NCBI RefSeq assembly: GCF_035984545.1
Contig: NZ_JAXCHP010000001.1
Location: 1,488,001-1,552,000, forward strand
Reading direction: 5' to 3'
DNA: 64,000 nucleotides
Source: Cryobacterium sp. GrIS_2_6
GTDB taxonomy: Bacteria > Actinomycetota > Actinomycetes > Actinomycetales > Microbacteriaceae
Shown here: in pieces, positions 1 through 9,121 of the stretch
How positions within the stretch are numbered: the first letter of the stretch is position 1
Layout of the letters: every line of letters starts with the position of its first letter
Translations under genes and position numbers: made by a program
The notes under the pieces: model-generated
Seen by the model: the letters and a program-made list of their open reading frames with translations, nothing else
The model's database searches: none
Told to the model about the DNA's origin: nothing

Positions 1-227
1 AGCCCAATGGATAGCCACCGGGACCATGTGGTCTCTCGCGATAGTCGGCGTGGGTTGAGGATCGTCAGCGGGATCAGCAGAAGCAAACCCAACAATGGGA
101 TGACCCATCGGGGCAGAATCTGCACCTTCTCGGGGATGAGCAGATACAGAAGCAGACTCAGGATGATTGCGGCCAGGACCGGCCAGCGGTGCTCGTGCCT
201 CACAATAGGCGTCGACGTTTCAGTCAC
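1..227 (-). CDS. Membrane protein, C-terminus beyond window
   Basis: A GTG at 227-225 opens a frame that runs off the window. The 75 visible residues contain two hydrophobic segments (about 15-32 and 41-58), separated by a short PEKVQ turn, and end in an arginine-rich stretch leading to a WSRWLSIG motif. This looks like a small actinobacterial multi-pass membrane protein of unknown function. The hydrophobic periodicity and codon use support it as real coding sequence; function and total length cannot be judged. The opposite strand also has an 89-codon open frame here, which is arginine-rich and looks like a shadow. Confidence 0.6.
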   Translation of the reverse strand, partial: MTETSTPIVRHEHRWPVLAAIILSLLLYLLIPEKVQILPRWVIPLLGLLLLIPLTILNPRRLSRETTWSRWLSIG

Positions 228-334
228 AGTCGAGAGTGTAAGCGATCCCCAATCACGTCGACGCCGTCACGGGTGAAACGACTCTTCGAAGCGCCGACGC
301 ACCGTTTGCTGTACTCGCGCAGGTTTCCGTGCGA

Positions 335-648
335 CTAGGTGAGGAATGGTGTTGAACCCTGTTCCCTCATCGCCACCGCGAGAATCGTTGCTATCGCTAG
401 CACTATCGTTGCCACTGTCAAACCGCGACCGGGCGCACCGACCGGGATCAAACCGTATGCCCGGACGGAGAGCCCGAGCCCCACTACCGTGGCGATGAAG
501 CGGCAAACGGGAACACAACTGCGAACAAGATGCTGGCAAGCGTTATCCAAAACCCGGACTTCCGGCCCGGAGTGTTCGTCCAATCCCCCCGTGGCAATCT
601 CAGGCCACGCGACTCGTTCCCGTCCGCGTTGAAGTGTGAGTCGTTCAC
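335..648 (-). pseudogene. Small membrane protein broken by a frameshift
   Basis: A GTG at 648-646 with AGAGGGG a few bases upstream starts a frame encoding a polar N-terminus and one membrane segment (ending FAVVFPFA near 495). That frame stops, while the next frame continues with hydrophobic sequence (FIATVVGLGL, then LTVATIVLAIATILAVAM) to a stop at 335. Joined by a one-base shift near 490-500 the two halves make a protein of about 100 residues with two or three membrane spans. I infer a disabled gene or a sequencing error; the family is not recognised. Confidence 0.4.
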
Positions 649-856
649 CTGATGCCCCTCTCGTTTGTTCGGCGGCCAGTTTTGCACAATGCCCCTGAAC
701 CTCAGGAACGTTGGGCAGGAATCGGGCGACCCGGCAGTCGATCAGTCATCTCCGGAGCGCCGCAAGCACGTCGCTACCGACGCACGGTTCACCAGGAGTG
801 ACGGGCCAATCGGTGCGGTTCGAGATGGGAGTTGTACGGTTCTCTTGGCGGTGGAT

Positions 857-2185
857 CTAGTTGCCCTTCGTACAGGTTTGCTGATCAGCGGTCTGACCGG
901 TCACGCTGGACGGGAGCACGGCATTGGCCCCAGCGGGCGCGGCCACGGGGTTCGCCGTCGGCGTTGGAACCGGTGTGGATGTGGAACCAGGTTTTGCGGT
1001 CGCGGCTGGCGTGGGAACAGGGGCCACCGGGGCGCTACTCGGGAGCACGGCCGCCCGGCCTGGGGCCCCAGAGAGCTGCAATGGTTTATCCGCGACCAAA
1101 GCCGTGTTCAAGACTGTGGCGGCACTGGACTGGGCGATCACCCGTCCTGGCTCGGCCGGGTCAGTGATGGTGGGGTACTGCACGAAGACCATGTTCGCCA
1201 GCCCTGTGTCCTTGATCGCGAGAGCGATCTGGACCAAGGTCGTCGGATTCGTCAGCGTATCCGAGAGAACCATGTTGCCCGTTGCCGCTTTGGCCAGGGA
1301 GAACAACGCGATCGGGTTTCCCAGGACGCCGCCACTTTGGACCTTCCGGACCAGAGCGGCCATGAAGAGCTGCTGGTTACTAATCCGCCCCAGGTCACTG
1401 CCATCACCGACACCGTGCCTACTGCGCAGGAACGAGAGCGCGTCGTCGCCGACGAGGGTTTGCTGGCCCGCCGCCAAATGCAACGGAGGCGTCGTGTACA
1501 GATCGGTGACCGCCGAGGCCAGGCAGACGGTGACCCCGCCGACAGCGTTCGACATGGCAGTCACCCCGTCGAAGCTAATCTCCGCGGCGTAGGGAATCTG
1601 GACGCCGGTGAGCTTCTCGATCGTCAACACAACGCACGACAGGCCACCACGAGATAGGGTCGTATTCAGCATCACCCGGCTGGACGCCGACGCGGTCCCA
1701 CCATCGGCCTGAGGACACGCGGGGACGGCAAGCATCAGGTCCCGGGGGAAACTAATCACACTGACGCTCTGATGATTCTGCGCAATGTGCAGCAGCATGG
1801 TCACGTCGTTGTTACCCGCGCCAGAACTACCCGCGAGCTCTGCAGCCGTCCCATAGGCCCCGCCCTGGCCGGTCCGGGTGTCCGTGCCCGTCAATAGCAG
1901 GTTTACCCCGCCGGCGATCGCGGTCACGTCCGCGGCAGGGGCAGGAGCCGCCGTGTCGCCGGGCGTCTGATCAAGGTGGGCCAAATGAACACCGGGCTTG
2001 ACGCTGCTGGCAACATCCCACGCGGCAATCGCCGCAAGGGAGCTCCCACTAACCAGAAGCACACCAAGGGTGATCCCCAAGGTCTTCGCGACCGTCCGCC
2101 ACGGCCCCCGAGGCGCCAACCGTCCATGCCGGATCGGCTGACCGGCATTCCGGTCACGCCCACGCAAGGGCCCAGCGTGCGTCAC
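857..2185 (-). CDS. LytR-CpsA-Psr (LCP) family cell-wall ligase
   Basis: LCP proteins transfer teichoic acids, arabinogalactan or capsule from lipid carriers to peptidoglycan on the outer face of the membrane. I chose the GTG at 2185 because GAAGAGGG lies just upstream; the frame is open about 40 residues further, but that part is unlike the family. From this start: cytoplasmic basic tail, one membrane segment (TLGITLGVLLVSGSSLAAIAAW), then the LCP core with LLLTGTDTR, VSVISFPRDLML, the FDGVTAMSNAVGGV motif and FLRSRHGVGDGSDLGR, whose Arg/Asp residues bind pyrophosphate in the family. The C-terminus is a Pro/Thr/Ala-rich wall-spanning tail. Length (442 residues) is normal. A fragment of a related gene lies at 10991-11041. 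Confidence 0.9.
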   Translation of the reverse strand: MTHAGPLRGRDRNAGQPIRHGRLAPRGPWRTVAKTLGITLGVLLVSGSSLAAIAAWDVASSVKPGVHLAHLDQTPGDTAAPAPAADVTAIAGGVNLLLTGTDTRTGQGGAYGTAAELAGSSGAGNNDVTMLLHIAQNHQSVSVISFPRDLMLAVPACPQADGGTASASSRVMLNTTLSRGGLSCVVLTIEKLTGVQIPYAAEISFDGVTAMSNAVGGVTVCLASAVTDLYTTPPLHLAAGQQTLVGDDALSFLRSRHGVGDGSDLGRISNQQLFMAALVRKVQSGGVLGNPIALFSLAKAATGNMVLSDTLTNPTTLVQIALAIKDTGLANMVFVQYPTITDPAEPGRVIAQSSAATVLNTALVADKPLQLSGAPGRAAVLPSSAPVAPVPTPAATAKPGSTSTPVPTPTANPVAAPAGANAVLPSSVTGQTADQQTCTKGN

Positions 2186-3269
2186 GGTAACCCTCTTCCG
2201 CCCGGCCGAACCCACCGAAACATTCACGAACAGTCGTTTCGACCGAACTGTATGCCAGCAGCGACCGGAGATTCCTGTGAAAGTGCTCCTCGACCAGCGC
2301 AATCTCACAGGAAGCCCGCCAAGCCCACCAAACGGGGGATGACGCTCGTCGCCGGACCAGGGTTAGCGTTGTTTGACGGCGTGTCCAACACGGGAGTTCA
2401 CAAATTCCATCAATGACCGTCAGCCTGCATCTGCCCGACGGGACACAAACGCGAGTTCGTGTCGACATTAACCAGTACGGCCAACTACCCGCCCTGATCG
2501 TGGACCCCCGTACGAAGGACGGGCGCGTTCTGCCCGGGACGTGGCTGGGCGAAAGCCACAACAGCCGACCAGATGGAACCAGCTACCACGCGGTGCCCGA
2601 CACGACCTCGCACCGACTACGAAAGCATCCTCAGACGACACCTGAAGCAAACGAAAATCGCCCGTCCGTTTCTACGAGGCCGGAGCCGGGGCCCGGCAAC
2701 GCAAACGAGTTTCTCTTCAACAACATCGACTCAGGTGGCACCCAGTGTGGAAACGAAACGTTTCCAGGGGAGAATCCCTACTCCAAAGGATGGGAATCGC
2801 CGCGCGTGGGCAATCGCGAGCGGCAACACCACGAAAGACTTTCGCCCGCTGCGAGTAGCCTGTCATTCCGCTCTGCAGCGCATTGGTGGCGCGTCAAAGA
2901 ATCGAAAAGAACACGACCGCCAACGCCGCGATGTCTTGTCCAAGCCGGGGATACAGGCAGCGTGCGCACCTCCTCGGCTCCTTGTTGATAGCGCTCAATG
3001 TCGACGAGGCTTTTCCAGCAGAGATTTCCGAGCAGGCACAATCTGGGAGAGACATGCGACCCGACGCGACACGAGTGGGATGAACGAGCGGTTCGGGATT
3101 CCCTCAGTAGTGTCGTGGTGGCGCCCCAGCCCATTGCCGCGCACTCTGATCTGATCCCACACCCGGCAGGACACTCCCCGCATATGACCGTATGTGAAGT
3201 ACCGAGCAATTGTGGTCAATCCACACTAAATTCCGGCTCCGCGGCGTCCCCTGAGAAGGGGCTCGGTTC
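2186..3269. other. Intergenic stretch without a confident gene
   Basis: No open frame here has convincing family features. The only hint is a + strand frame from ATG 2413 whose first ~45 residues read like a beta-rich domain (MTVSLHLPDGTQTRVRV onward), but there is no ribosome site and the later residues look random. It may be a gene remnant. Confidence 0.4.
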
Positions 3270-4505
3270 GTGATGAGTTCGCGCAACCCGACCGGTGCGC
3301 CACGTTCAAAGACCAACCACAGGGTTCCGTCAAATAGACCGTCACAGTCGACTCGCATTAGCGTGGGTCGTTTGATCCGCTCGGAATCCCCGAACTATTT
3401 TCTGCTCCTGGGAACCACGCTGTTCTTGGTCATCTTGGGCTTGATCATGGTCCTGTCTTCGTCATCAGTAGATTCCTTTGTTGCTCACGAGGGTTTCTTC
3501 GGCGTTGTGCTTCATCAAGGTGCCATCGCCCTGGTCGGCGTCCCATTGATGCTCGTGCTCAGCCGGATGCCGTTGAAGTTCTGGCAGCGTATCGCTTGGC
3601 CGACGCTCATCGCTACTTGCCTCGTTCAGTTGCTCGTCTTCACCCCGCTGGGTGTGACCGTGGCCGGAAACACCAACTGGCTGTCTATTGGCAGTTTCCA
3701 ATTCCAGCCATCTGAAGCCATCAAAGTCGCCCTCGTCATTTGGCTGGGCATGCTTCTGGCACAGAAGAAAGATCACCTCGACGACTGGCGCCACGTCCTC
3801 GTGCCCGTTTTTGGCATCGGCGGCACTGCCGTCATGCTCGTCATGATCCGCGGCGATCTTGGGACAACAGTAATCCTCGCCGGTATCCTCTTCGGCTCCC
3901 TCTTCTTCGCCGGCGTAAAACTACGCATGCTCGCCATCCCCTTGGGGATCGGCGCCCTTGGCGCCCTGGCTGCGGCCATGGCCAGCGGAAACCGGATGGC
4001 CCGGATACTGAGCTTTTTCGGCACGGGCTGCGACGGCTCAACCGGCACGATTTCCGCCGCATGCTGGCAACCCTTGCACGGCACGTGGGCCCTCGCGTCG
4101 GGCGGTATCTTCGGCGTTGGACTCGGGAACTCCAAAGCGAAATGGTCCTGGCTTCCAGCCGCGGACAACGACTACATCTTCGCGATCATCGGCGAGGAAC
4201 TCGGTCTCATCGGCGCAGTCGTGGTGCTCGCCCTTTTCGTCCTGCTGGCCATCGCCTTCCTCCGCATCATGAACGCCACGACCAACCCTCAAGCCAAAGT
4301 CAGTACTGCGGCCGTCATGGTCTGGATCATCGGTCAAGCACTCGTCAACATGGGCGTCGTCCTCGGATTCATCCCTGTCCTCGGCGTGCCACTCCCCCTG
4401 ATTTCTGCTGGGGGCACCGCCCTCCTCACCACCCTCATAGCGATTGGAATCGTGCTCTCCTTCGCACACAGCGAGCCGTCGCCGTCGCGTACACCCCCAC
4501 CCTGA
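3270..4505 (+). CDS. ftsW: SEDS-family peptidoglycan glycosyltransferase, FtsW type
   Basis: SEDS proteins polymerise lipid II into glycan strands; FtsW serves the divisome and RodA the elongasome. AGAAGGGG at 3254-3261 points to the GTG at 3270 (ATG at 3273 is possible). About 50 polar residues precede ten hydrophobic segments. Family motifs are present: GNTNWLSIG, FQPSEAIKVALVIWLG, RGDLGTT, DNDYIFAIIGEELGL and the C-terminal signature GFIPVLGVPLPLISAGG. The DNDYIFAIIGEE form favours FtsW over RodA. It lies outside any visible division cluster, so it may be a second copy; the shared neighbourhood with uppP fits a role in lipid-linked wall synthesis. Confidence 0.85.
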   Translation: MMSSRNPTGAPRSKTNHRVPSNRPSQSTRISVGRLIRSESPNYFLLLGTTLFLVILGLIMVLSSSSVDSFVAHEGFFGVVLHQGAIALVGVPLMLVLSRMPLKFWQRIAWPTLIATCLVQLLVFTPLGVTVAGNTNWLSIGSFQFQPSEAIKVALVIWLGMLLAQKKDHLDDWRHVLVPVFGIGGTAVMLVMIRGDLGTTVILAGILFGSLFFAGVKLRMLAIPLGIGALGALAAAMASGNRMARILSFFGTGCDGSTGTISAACWQPLHGTWALASGGIFGVGLGNSKAKWSWLPAADNDYIFAIIGEELGLIGAVVVLALFVLLAIAFLRIMNATTNPQAKVSTAAVMVWIIGQALVNMGVVLGFIPVLGVPLPLISAGGTALLTTLIAIGIVLSFAHSEPSPSRTPPP

Positions 4506-4824
4506 AAGCCGGACGCCGACCACCCATAACTCGTCCCGCGCGCTCTCGTCGCAACACTGCGCGCAGATTGAAGTGGACACGGCACGGAATCGATTCTTGG
4601 TCCACCCACGGTGTCGACGCTGTGAAATCCTTCGCTGTTGTGTCTTCGATGGACCGTCCACCGAAACGGTTCACGGCCACGACTCGGCGAACTGCCGGGC
4701 AGGATCGTCGCCGGATCAAACACGCACGGTTGCGCAACACTTTCGACCAGCCGAAACAGTGCCCTGCTCCACCGAGTTTGTGCGTCGCATCTACCAGAAC
4801 AGTTGTTTTGACGGGAACAACGCC
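4506..4824. other. Intergenic stretch, nothing recognised
   Basis: Open frames in this stretch are out-of-frame continuations of neighbours with arginine/histidine-rich composition. No RNA gene, repeat or terminator stands out. Confidence 0.4.
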
Positions 4825-4830
4825 TAGTCT
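4825..4830 (+). promoter_or_regulatory. -10-like hexamer (TAGTCT) for leaderless start
   Basis: TAGTCT ends 7 nt before the GTG at 4838. With no Shine-Dalgarno sequence this geometry would place the transcript start at or next to the start codon. No good -35 is visible. Confidence 0.4.
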
Positions 4831-4837
4831 CTCGAGC

Positions 4838-5338
4838 GTGGAGAATGCGGCTAACGGCAACGAATCGATCAACGCGGGCCACCAGAATCGGCTGGACCGA
4901 TCTCGCGAAATGACACGGAACGACTGGACGAGCGTGCCCGACAAACGGTGGAGTAGCCGGGTCTTGCACAATATCGGCACAGTGAGTGAACACGCCGCAG
5001 CGGGATTGGTTGCCGGAAGTGCGCTCGTAGTGTGGGTCGCGGTCGGGGTAGCGGCGGAATTTCCTCCCTGGTGGGAGAACGTCCTTTACATTGCGAGCTC
5101 ATCTGTGACCGTCGTGATGGTCTTCGCAATCCAACACACGCAAGCACGACAACAGTCGGTAACCCAGCGCAAGCTCGACGAGTTACTCCGAGCCCAGCCA
5201 ACTGCCGACGACCGACTCATCGCGTTGGAAGGTGCGTCGGACGACGAATTGGAGGCCCTCACAGACCTCAGTCAAGAAAACCGAAAACGAGCCCTTGCGA
5301 CGGATGCCCCGCCACCGATGATGGATCCCCCGACGTAG
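4838..5338 (+). CDS. Low-affinity iron permease-like small membrane protein
   Basis: The core (AAAGLVAGSALVVWVAVGVA, then WENVLYIASSSVTVVMVFAIQHTQARQQ followed by QRKLDELLRAQPTADDRLIALE) matches the low affinity iron permease family: two membrane helices followed by a conserved soluble helix that begins TQARQ..A.Q.KLDELL. In fungi members carry iron; in bacteria the substrate is untested. The start is uncertain: GTG 4838 has a -10-like hexamer 7 nt upstream and would be leaderless (166 residues), while ATG 4910 gives 142 residues, closer to the usual length, but has no ribosome site. Confidence 0.75.
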   Translation: MENAANGNESINAGHQNRLDRSREMTRNDWTSVPDKRWSSRVLHNIGTVSEHAAAGLVAGSALVVWVAVGVAAEFPPWWENVLYIASSSVTVVMVFAIQHTQARQQSVTQRKLDELLRAQPTADDRLIALEGASDDELEALTDLSQENRKRALATDAPPPMMDPPT

Positions 5339-5475
5339 GGAATCAATGTGGCCCGGGTACCGACCAGATCGGGACCTGCCTGGCCAGACCGTCCCGGTCG
5401 TTCGATTTCGTTCACGTTGAGAAACCCTTGACGTCGTCGTTGGCGGCGCACGTCGGCGCAGGTGACCGGAACCTC

Positions 5476-5481
5476 TAGCCT
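5476..5481 (+). promoter_or_regulatory. -10-like hexamer (TAGCCT) of uppP
   Basis: TAGCCT is followed by exactly 6 nt and then the uppP ATG; no ribosome site is present. I infer a leaderless transcript. Confidence 0.45.
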
Positions 5482-5487
5482 GTTCAT

Positions 5488-6426
5488 ATGATCACCTTGA
5501 TTCAAGCGGTGATTCTGGGATTTCTCCAAGGGATCACGGAATTGTTCCCCATTTCCAGCCTTGGCCATAGTGTCATCCTGCCCACACTATTCGGCTGGAA
5601 CATCGACCAAAGCAGCCCCGCGTTCCTCGGGCTTCTCGTTGCGACCCATCTGGCTACCGCTATCGTTCTCTTCCTATTCTTCATTAGGGATTGGATCCGG
5701 GTTTTCCGTGGGTTCGGACGTTCCATCCGGGATCGTAAAATCGGCCCCGACGACATCTACGCGAAACTCGCCTGGCTGCTCATCGCCGCAACAATCCCCG
5801 CGGGCATCGTGGGCTTGCTCTTGGAGAAGCCCCTCCGGTCCCTTTTCGCATCCCCACTGATCGCTGCCGCATTCCTGGTGATCAACGGCCTCATTCTTCT
5901 GACCGCAGAACGCCTCCGACGGCATCCGAACCTTGCTCTGACCGCTCGGGTGAGCGTTGATGCTGTTTCGAGCGGACGCCCCATTCCCGGGCGCTCGGCC
6001 GAGACGCAAATGTCCGAGACCGAGAGGTCCGACGCGACGATCGCCAAGCTCACCTGGAAACAGGCGTTCGGAATCGGCGTCGCCCAGACGGCCGCCCTGC
6101 TACCGGGAATCTCCCGATCAGGATCAACCATGGTCGGTGGACTCCTCTCCGGACTCAACCACGAAACCGCTGCCCGATTCAGTTTCCTATTGGCCACACC
6201 CATCATCGGCGCCGCGGCCGCACTGAAACTCCCGGGACTGTTCAGCCCGCAGATGGCCGATCAGAGCGGAGCATTCCTCCTCGGTGCACTCTGCTCGGCC
6301 GTTGCCGCATGGTTAGCCACGAAATTCCTCCTGCGCTTCTTCGAAACCAGAACACTCACCCCTTTCGCGATTTACTGCATCGCCGCCGGAACCATCTTCT
6401 TCGTAGTCCTGATCGCGTTCCCATAG
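5488..6426 (+). CDS. uppP: Undecaprenyl-diphosphatase UppP/BacA
   Basis: UppP dephosphorylates undecaprenyl pyrophosphate to recycle the carrier used for wall and polymer export, and gives bacitracin tolerance. The N-terminus has the family motif GFLQGITELFPISSLGHSV (family: EGlTEflPiSSTgHl) containing the catalytic Glu and Ser; the second conserved motif PGISRSGSTMVGGLLSGL lies near residue 207. About eight hydrophobic segments are visible. The insert between the motifs (roughly 145-185, rich in Ser/Thr/Arg) makes the protein longer (312) than the typical 270-280. The change of the usual SST to SSL beside the catalytic Ser is worth noting. Confidence 0.92.
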   Translation: MITLIQAVILGFLQGITELFPISSLGHSVILPTLFGWNIDQSSPAFLGLLVATHLATAIVLFLFFIRDWIRVFRGFGRSIRDRKIGPDDIYAKLAWLLIAATIPAGIVGLLLEKPLRSLFASPLIAAAFLVINGLILLTAERLRRHPNLALTARVSVDAVSSGRPIPGRSAETQMSETERSDATIAKLTWKQAFGIGVAQTAALLPGISRSGSTMVGGLLSGLNHETAARFSFLLATPIIGAAAALKLPGLFSPQMADQSGAFLLGALCSAVAAWLATKFLLRFFETRTLTPFAIYCIAAGTIFFVVLIAFP

Positions 6427-6996
6427 AAGTCCGCAAGGACACCGCACGTCAAATTAGTTGAGATTCCCTTGCTGGGAGCCCACACGGTCATCACTCCATA
6501 CGTCCTCGCTCGGCTGAGGAATTCTGGGCGATGACGTGCACTGCGCCCGCATCACCCGCGCCGATCCGCACCCTGAGGTCATCACGGGAGCCAAATAGCC
6601 GATGGTTCCCCCTCGTTCAGGATCTGTGATGTCGACAGCAAGCCACCCGCCCGGTCACAGTTCGCGCCTGTCTCTTTGTCAGAGGTCCCTACCCCGCCGC
6701 GACTTTGTAGATCTCAGCTGGCGTTAGAATCCGAGTTCGGAAAGTTGATCCGGCGTACCGACGGGACAGGATCGTCGACCAAGTGATAAGAATCGCACCC
6801 TGCGAGGGACACTTTGCTGCCCTGGACCACACTGCGGACCCGGCTGAGAGATTCGCACAGGCAGCGCCAGCAAGGGTCCGGCCGATGGGTTCCAAAAAAT
6901 TGTTAGCGTCCCGTGCATCCAAAACGGAAGTCCATTCAGAAGAGAGTCTGGGAGGCGATGACGCTTCCCGTCCAGAACAACTAGCAGGAGGTAACC
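6427..6996. other. Intergenic region upstream of the DUF4397 gene
   Basis: About 570 bp without a supportable gene. It should contain the promoter of the downstream secreted protein; the Shine-Dalgarno AGCAGGAGG lies just before 6993. No clear -35/-10 pair could be picked. Confidence 0.4.
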
Positions 6997-7698
6997 ATGC
7001 GCAAGACCATCGCTGTCGGCGCCGTAGTCGGTGTACTCGTCGCCCTCGCGGGATTCATGCCGGCAAACGCCAGTGAGAGCCACAGCCACGGGGACAACGG
7101 TCCCGCCGAACTAACCGTGTTCCACGCAATCCCGGGCGTCACGGTCGACGTTTACGTCAACGGAGCACTCACCCTGGATAATTTCACCCCCGGTTCCTTC
7201 TCAGACACTCTGAGCCTTGACCCAGGCACCTACTCCGTGGCCATCACCGCCGCCGACGCCAAAGACGCCTCCAATCCCGTGATCGGCCCGATCGATCTCA
7301 AGCTGGGCAGCGGCAACAACTACACCGCGGTCGCTCACCTGACCGAGGCCGGCATGCCGACCGCGACCCTGTTCCAGAACAACCCGGATGCCGTCGGAAA
7401 GGGCAATGGTCGGCTCACGGTCCGCCACGTCGCCGCTGCGCCCTCGGTCGACGTTCTGGCCAACGGTGCCGCCGCGATTACCGACCTGACCAACCCCGAC
7501 GAGGTCGAACTGACCCTGCCGACGGGGACGATCAGCGCGGCCGTTGCCGCGACCGGCACGACCGCAGCGCTGATCGGTCCGGCCGACGTGACGATCGCCA
7601 AGCGCACGAACACCATCGTGTATGCGTGGGGCAGCCTCGCTGACCACACCCTCGCCTTCGCCGTTCAGACAATCAAGCTTGACAAGGCCCACCACTAA
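6997..7698 (+). CDS. Secreted DUF4397 domain protein
   Basis: An ideal ribosome site (AGCAGGAGGT) precedes the ATG. A signal peptide is clear: MRKTI, a hydrophobic core (VGAVVGVLVALAGFM) and a cleavage-like PANA-SE. The mature part has two tandem DUF4397 repeats, each beginning with the family pattern (LTVFHAIPGVTVDVYVNG near residue 38; LTVRHVAAAPSVDVLANG near 140). DUF4397 is a beta-sandwich of unknown function found in exported proteins. No membrane anchor or sorting signal is visible, so it is likely released or loosely held. Its neighbour is an RskA-type anti-sigma gene; in related actinobacteria SigK/RskA control exported envelope proteins, which suggests but does not prove shared control. 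Confidence 0.88.
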   Translation: MRKTIAVGAVVGVLVALAGFMPANASESHSHGDNGPAELTVFHAIPGVTVDVYVNGALTLDNFTPGSFSDTLSLDPGTYSVAITAADAKDASNPVIGPIDLKLGSGNNYTAVAHLTEAGMPTATLFQNNPDAVGKGNGRLTVRHVAAAPSVDVLANGAAAITDLTNPDEVELTLPTGTISAAVAATGTTAALIGPADVTIAKRTNTIVYAWGSLADHTLAFAVQTIKLDKAHH

Positions 7699-7971
7699 GC
7701 AGCACCCGGGCGCCTCCTGCGCTCTGCCATCAGAGCGCAAGAGGTGTCCGCCTCAACGCACACAAACAAGAACCAAATCCGTCCGATACATCAGGGTGAG
7801 CTCCATCTGTCCCCCGTGGGCCAAACCTGCGTGTGCCCGCCCACTCGACCCGAGCCACAAGGACCAAGATCCCTTCGACGGCCCAACCCATTGACAACGG
7901 CTCTCTGAACGGGGCTTCTGGCTATGCTGTGCCTCACACCATTCTGCGCCCACCGTAGACGGGGGGGGACC

Positions 7972-8094
7972 ATGAACGAGCAACATGCCGGTCGACGCTC
8001 GACTCCGAATAGCCCGGGCACCGGGATGAACCGCATTCTTCGAATCCTCAGCGGACTGCGCAACCGATTGGAGGCGAGCGATGACACACATTGA
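7972..8094 (+). pseudogene. Remnant of an ECF sigma factor C-terminus (sigK-like)
   Basis: A 40-codon frame ends across the start of the anti-sigma gene (stop at 8092-8094, anti-sigma ATG at 8081). Its last part, GTGMNRILRILSGLRNRLEA, resembles the end of sigma region 4 in SigK proteins (GTVKTRMRDGLIRLRDxLE). SigK genes normally overlap or abut the rskA gene in just this way. No other sigma sequence is visible upstream, so nearly the whole sigma gene seems lost. The similarity is weak and short; it could instead be a small unrelated frame translated from the ATG that follows a run of eight G. Confidence 0.35.
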
Positions 8095-8893
8095 CCCCGA
8101 GAACCTTGCCATCATCGCCCTGGCCGGGGCTGACCTCACCGCAGCTGAACGCCAGCACCTCACGGGATGTCCGGGGTGTGCGCTCGAACTCCTTTCTCTC
8201 CAGCACACCGTGATTGTCGGCCAGTCCGCGCGCAACGTGTCCCTCACCGAGCCTGCCGAAGCGGTCTGGGAGCGGATTCATAGCGCTCTCGGGCTCAGTG
8301 CTGCCGTCAAGAGCACACCACGACGTGACCAATTCGTCGGCGCAACGCCCGCAGCGGAAACCAATGTCCCGGAGCCCGCCCAAACCCGAACTTCGAGGGA
8401 TCATCTCACCGGGTCGAGGGCTCGCACACTCGTTGATCTGGCGCCGCGTCGACGTCGGTGGCTACCTGTTTCCTTCGCAGCTGCGCTCGTCGGCCTCATC
8501 GCGGGCCTGGCCGGTGGTATCTGGTTCGACTCACTTCAGCAGGCCGCCACACCAACAGTGATCTACCAAGCGCAACTCACCCCCTTCCCCGGCTGGCAAG
8601 CACACGGCCAAGCGTCGGTTAAGGAGAGCGCGGACGGGCACCGCAACGTGACCGTCGACCTGACAGCTCCCGCCACCCCGAATACCTCACTACGCGAGGT
8701 CTGGCTGATCAAAGCAGACGCCTCAGGACTTATCAGCATCGGCCTGCTCGACGGAAACACCGGCCGCTTTGACATCCCCGATACTGTCGACCTCACCCAA
8801 TATCCCCTCGTCGATATCTCAGCCCAACCCAACAACGGCAACCCCGCACACTCCGGGAACACGATCGTACGCGGACACCTGCAAGCCAGTTGA
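8081..8893 (+). CDS. RskA-type anti-sigma factor
   Basis: Zinc-binding anti-sigma domain at the N-terminus with HLTGCPGC near residue 26-33 (the H-x3-C-x2-C motif), a cytoplasmic linker, one membrane helix (VSFAAALVGLIAGLAGGIWF, about 130-150) and an extracytoplasmic RskA domain (LTPFPGWQAHGQASV, LREVWLIKADASGLISIGLLDG). RskA proteins bind and inhibit SigK until regulated proteolysis releases it. GGAGGCGAGCG precedes the ATG. The expected sigma gene upstream is missing apart from a possible scrap, so this protein is either an orphan or acts on a sigma factor encoded elsewhere. Length of 270 is typical. Confidence 0.85.
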   Translation: MTHIDPENLAIIALAGADLTAAERQHLTGCPGCALELLSLQHTVIVGQSARNVSLTEPAEAVWERIHSALGLSAAVKSTPRRDQFVGATPAAETNVPEPAQTRTSRDHLTGSRARTLVDLAPRRRRWLPVSFAAALVGLIAGLAGGIWFDSLQQAATPTVIYQAQLTPFPGWQAHGQASVKESADGHRNVTVDLTAPATPNTSLREVWLIKADASGLISIGLLDGNTGRFDIPDTVDLTQYPLVDISAQPNNGNPAHSGNTIVRGHLQAS

Positions 8894-9121
8894 CACACAC
8901 TCACAAGCCCACATTAGTGAGACCGCCTCCACCGCCGAAAAGAAACGTAGATGATCATGGCCGTGGAACTCTAGCTGGCCTGGAACCCGGCAGTCCGGAG
9001 CAACCGACGAGGGCGCCCATCGGGGTCGCTGACGAGGCGGCAGATGGGAACCGCCCAGGGCTGCGACCGAGTCACTCGCTGGTAAACCCTCGTCGTCCTC
9101 CCCACGCGGCTGGATCTGAGA

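Noticed and set aside
857..2308. Longer N-terminus for the LCP protein
   Set aside because: The first 41 residues lack family character and a ribosome site; GTG 2185 has one.
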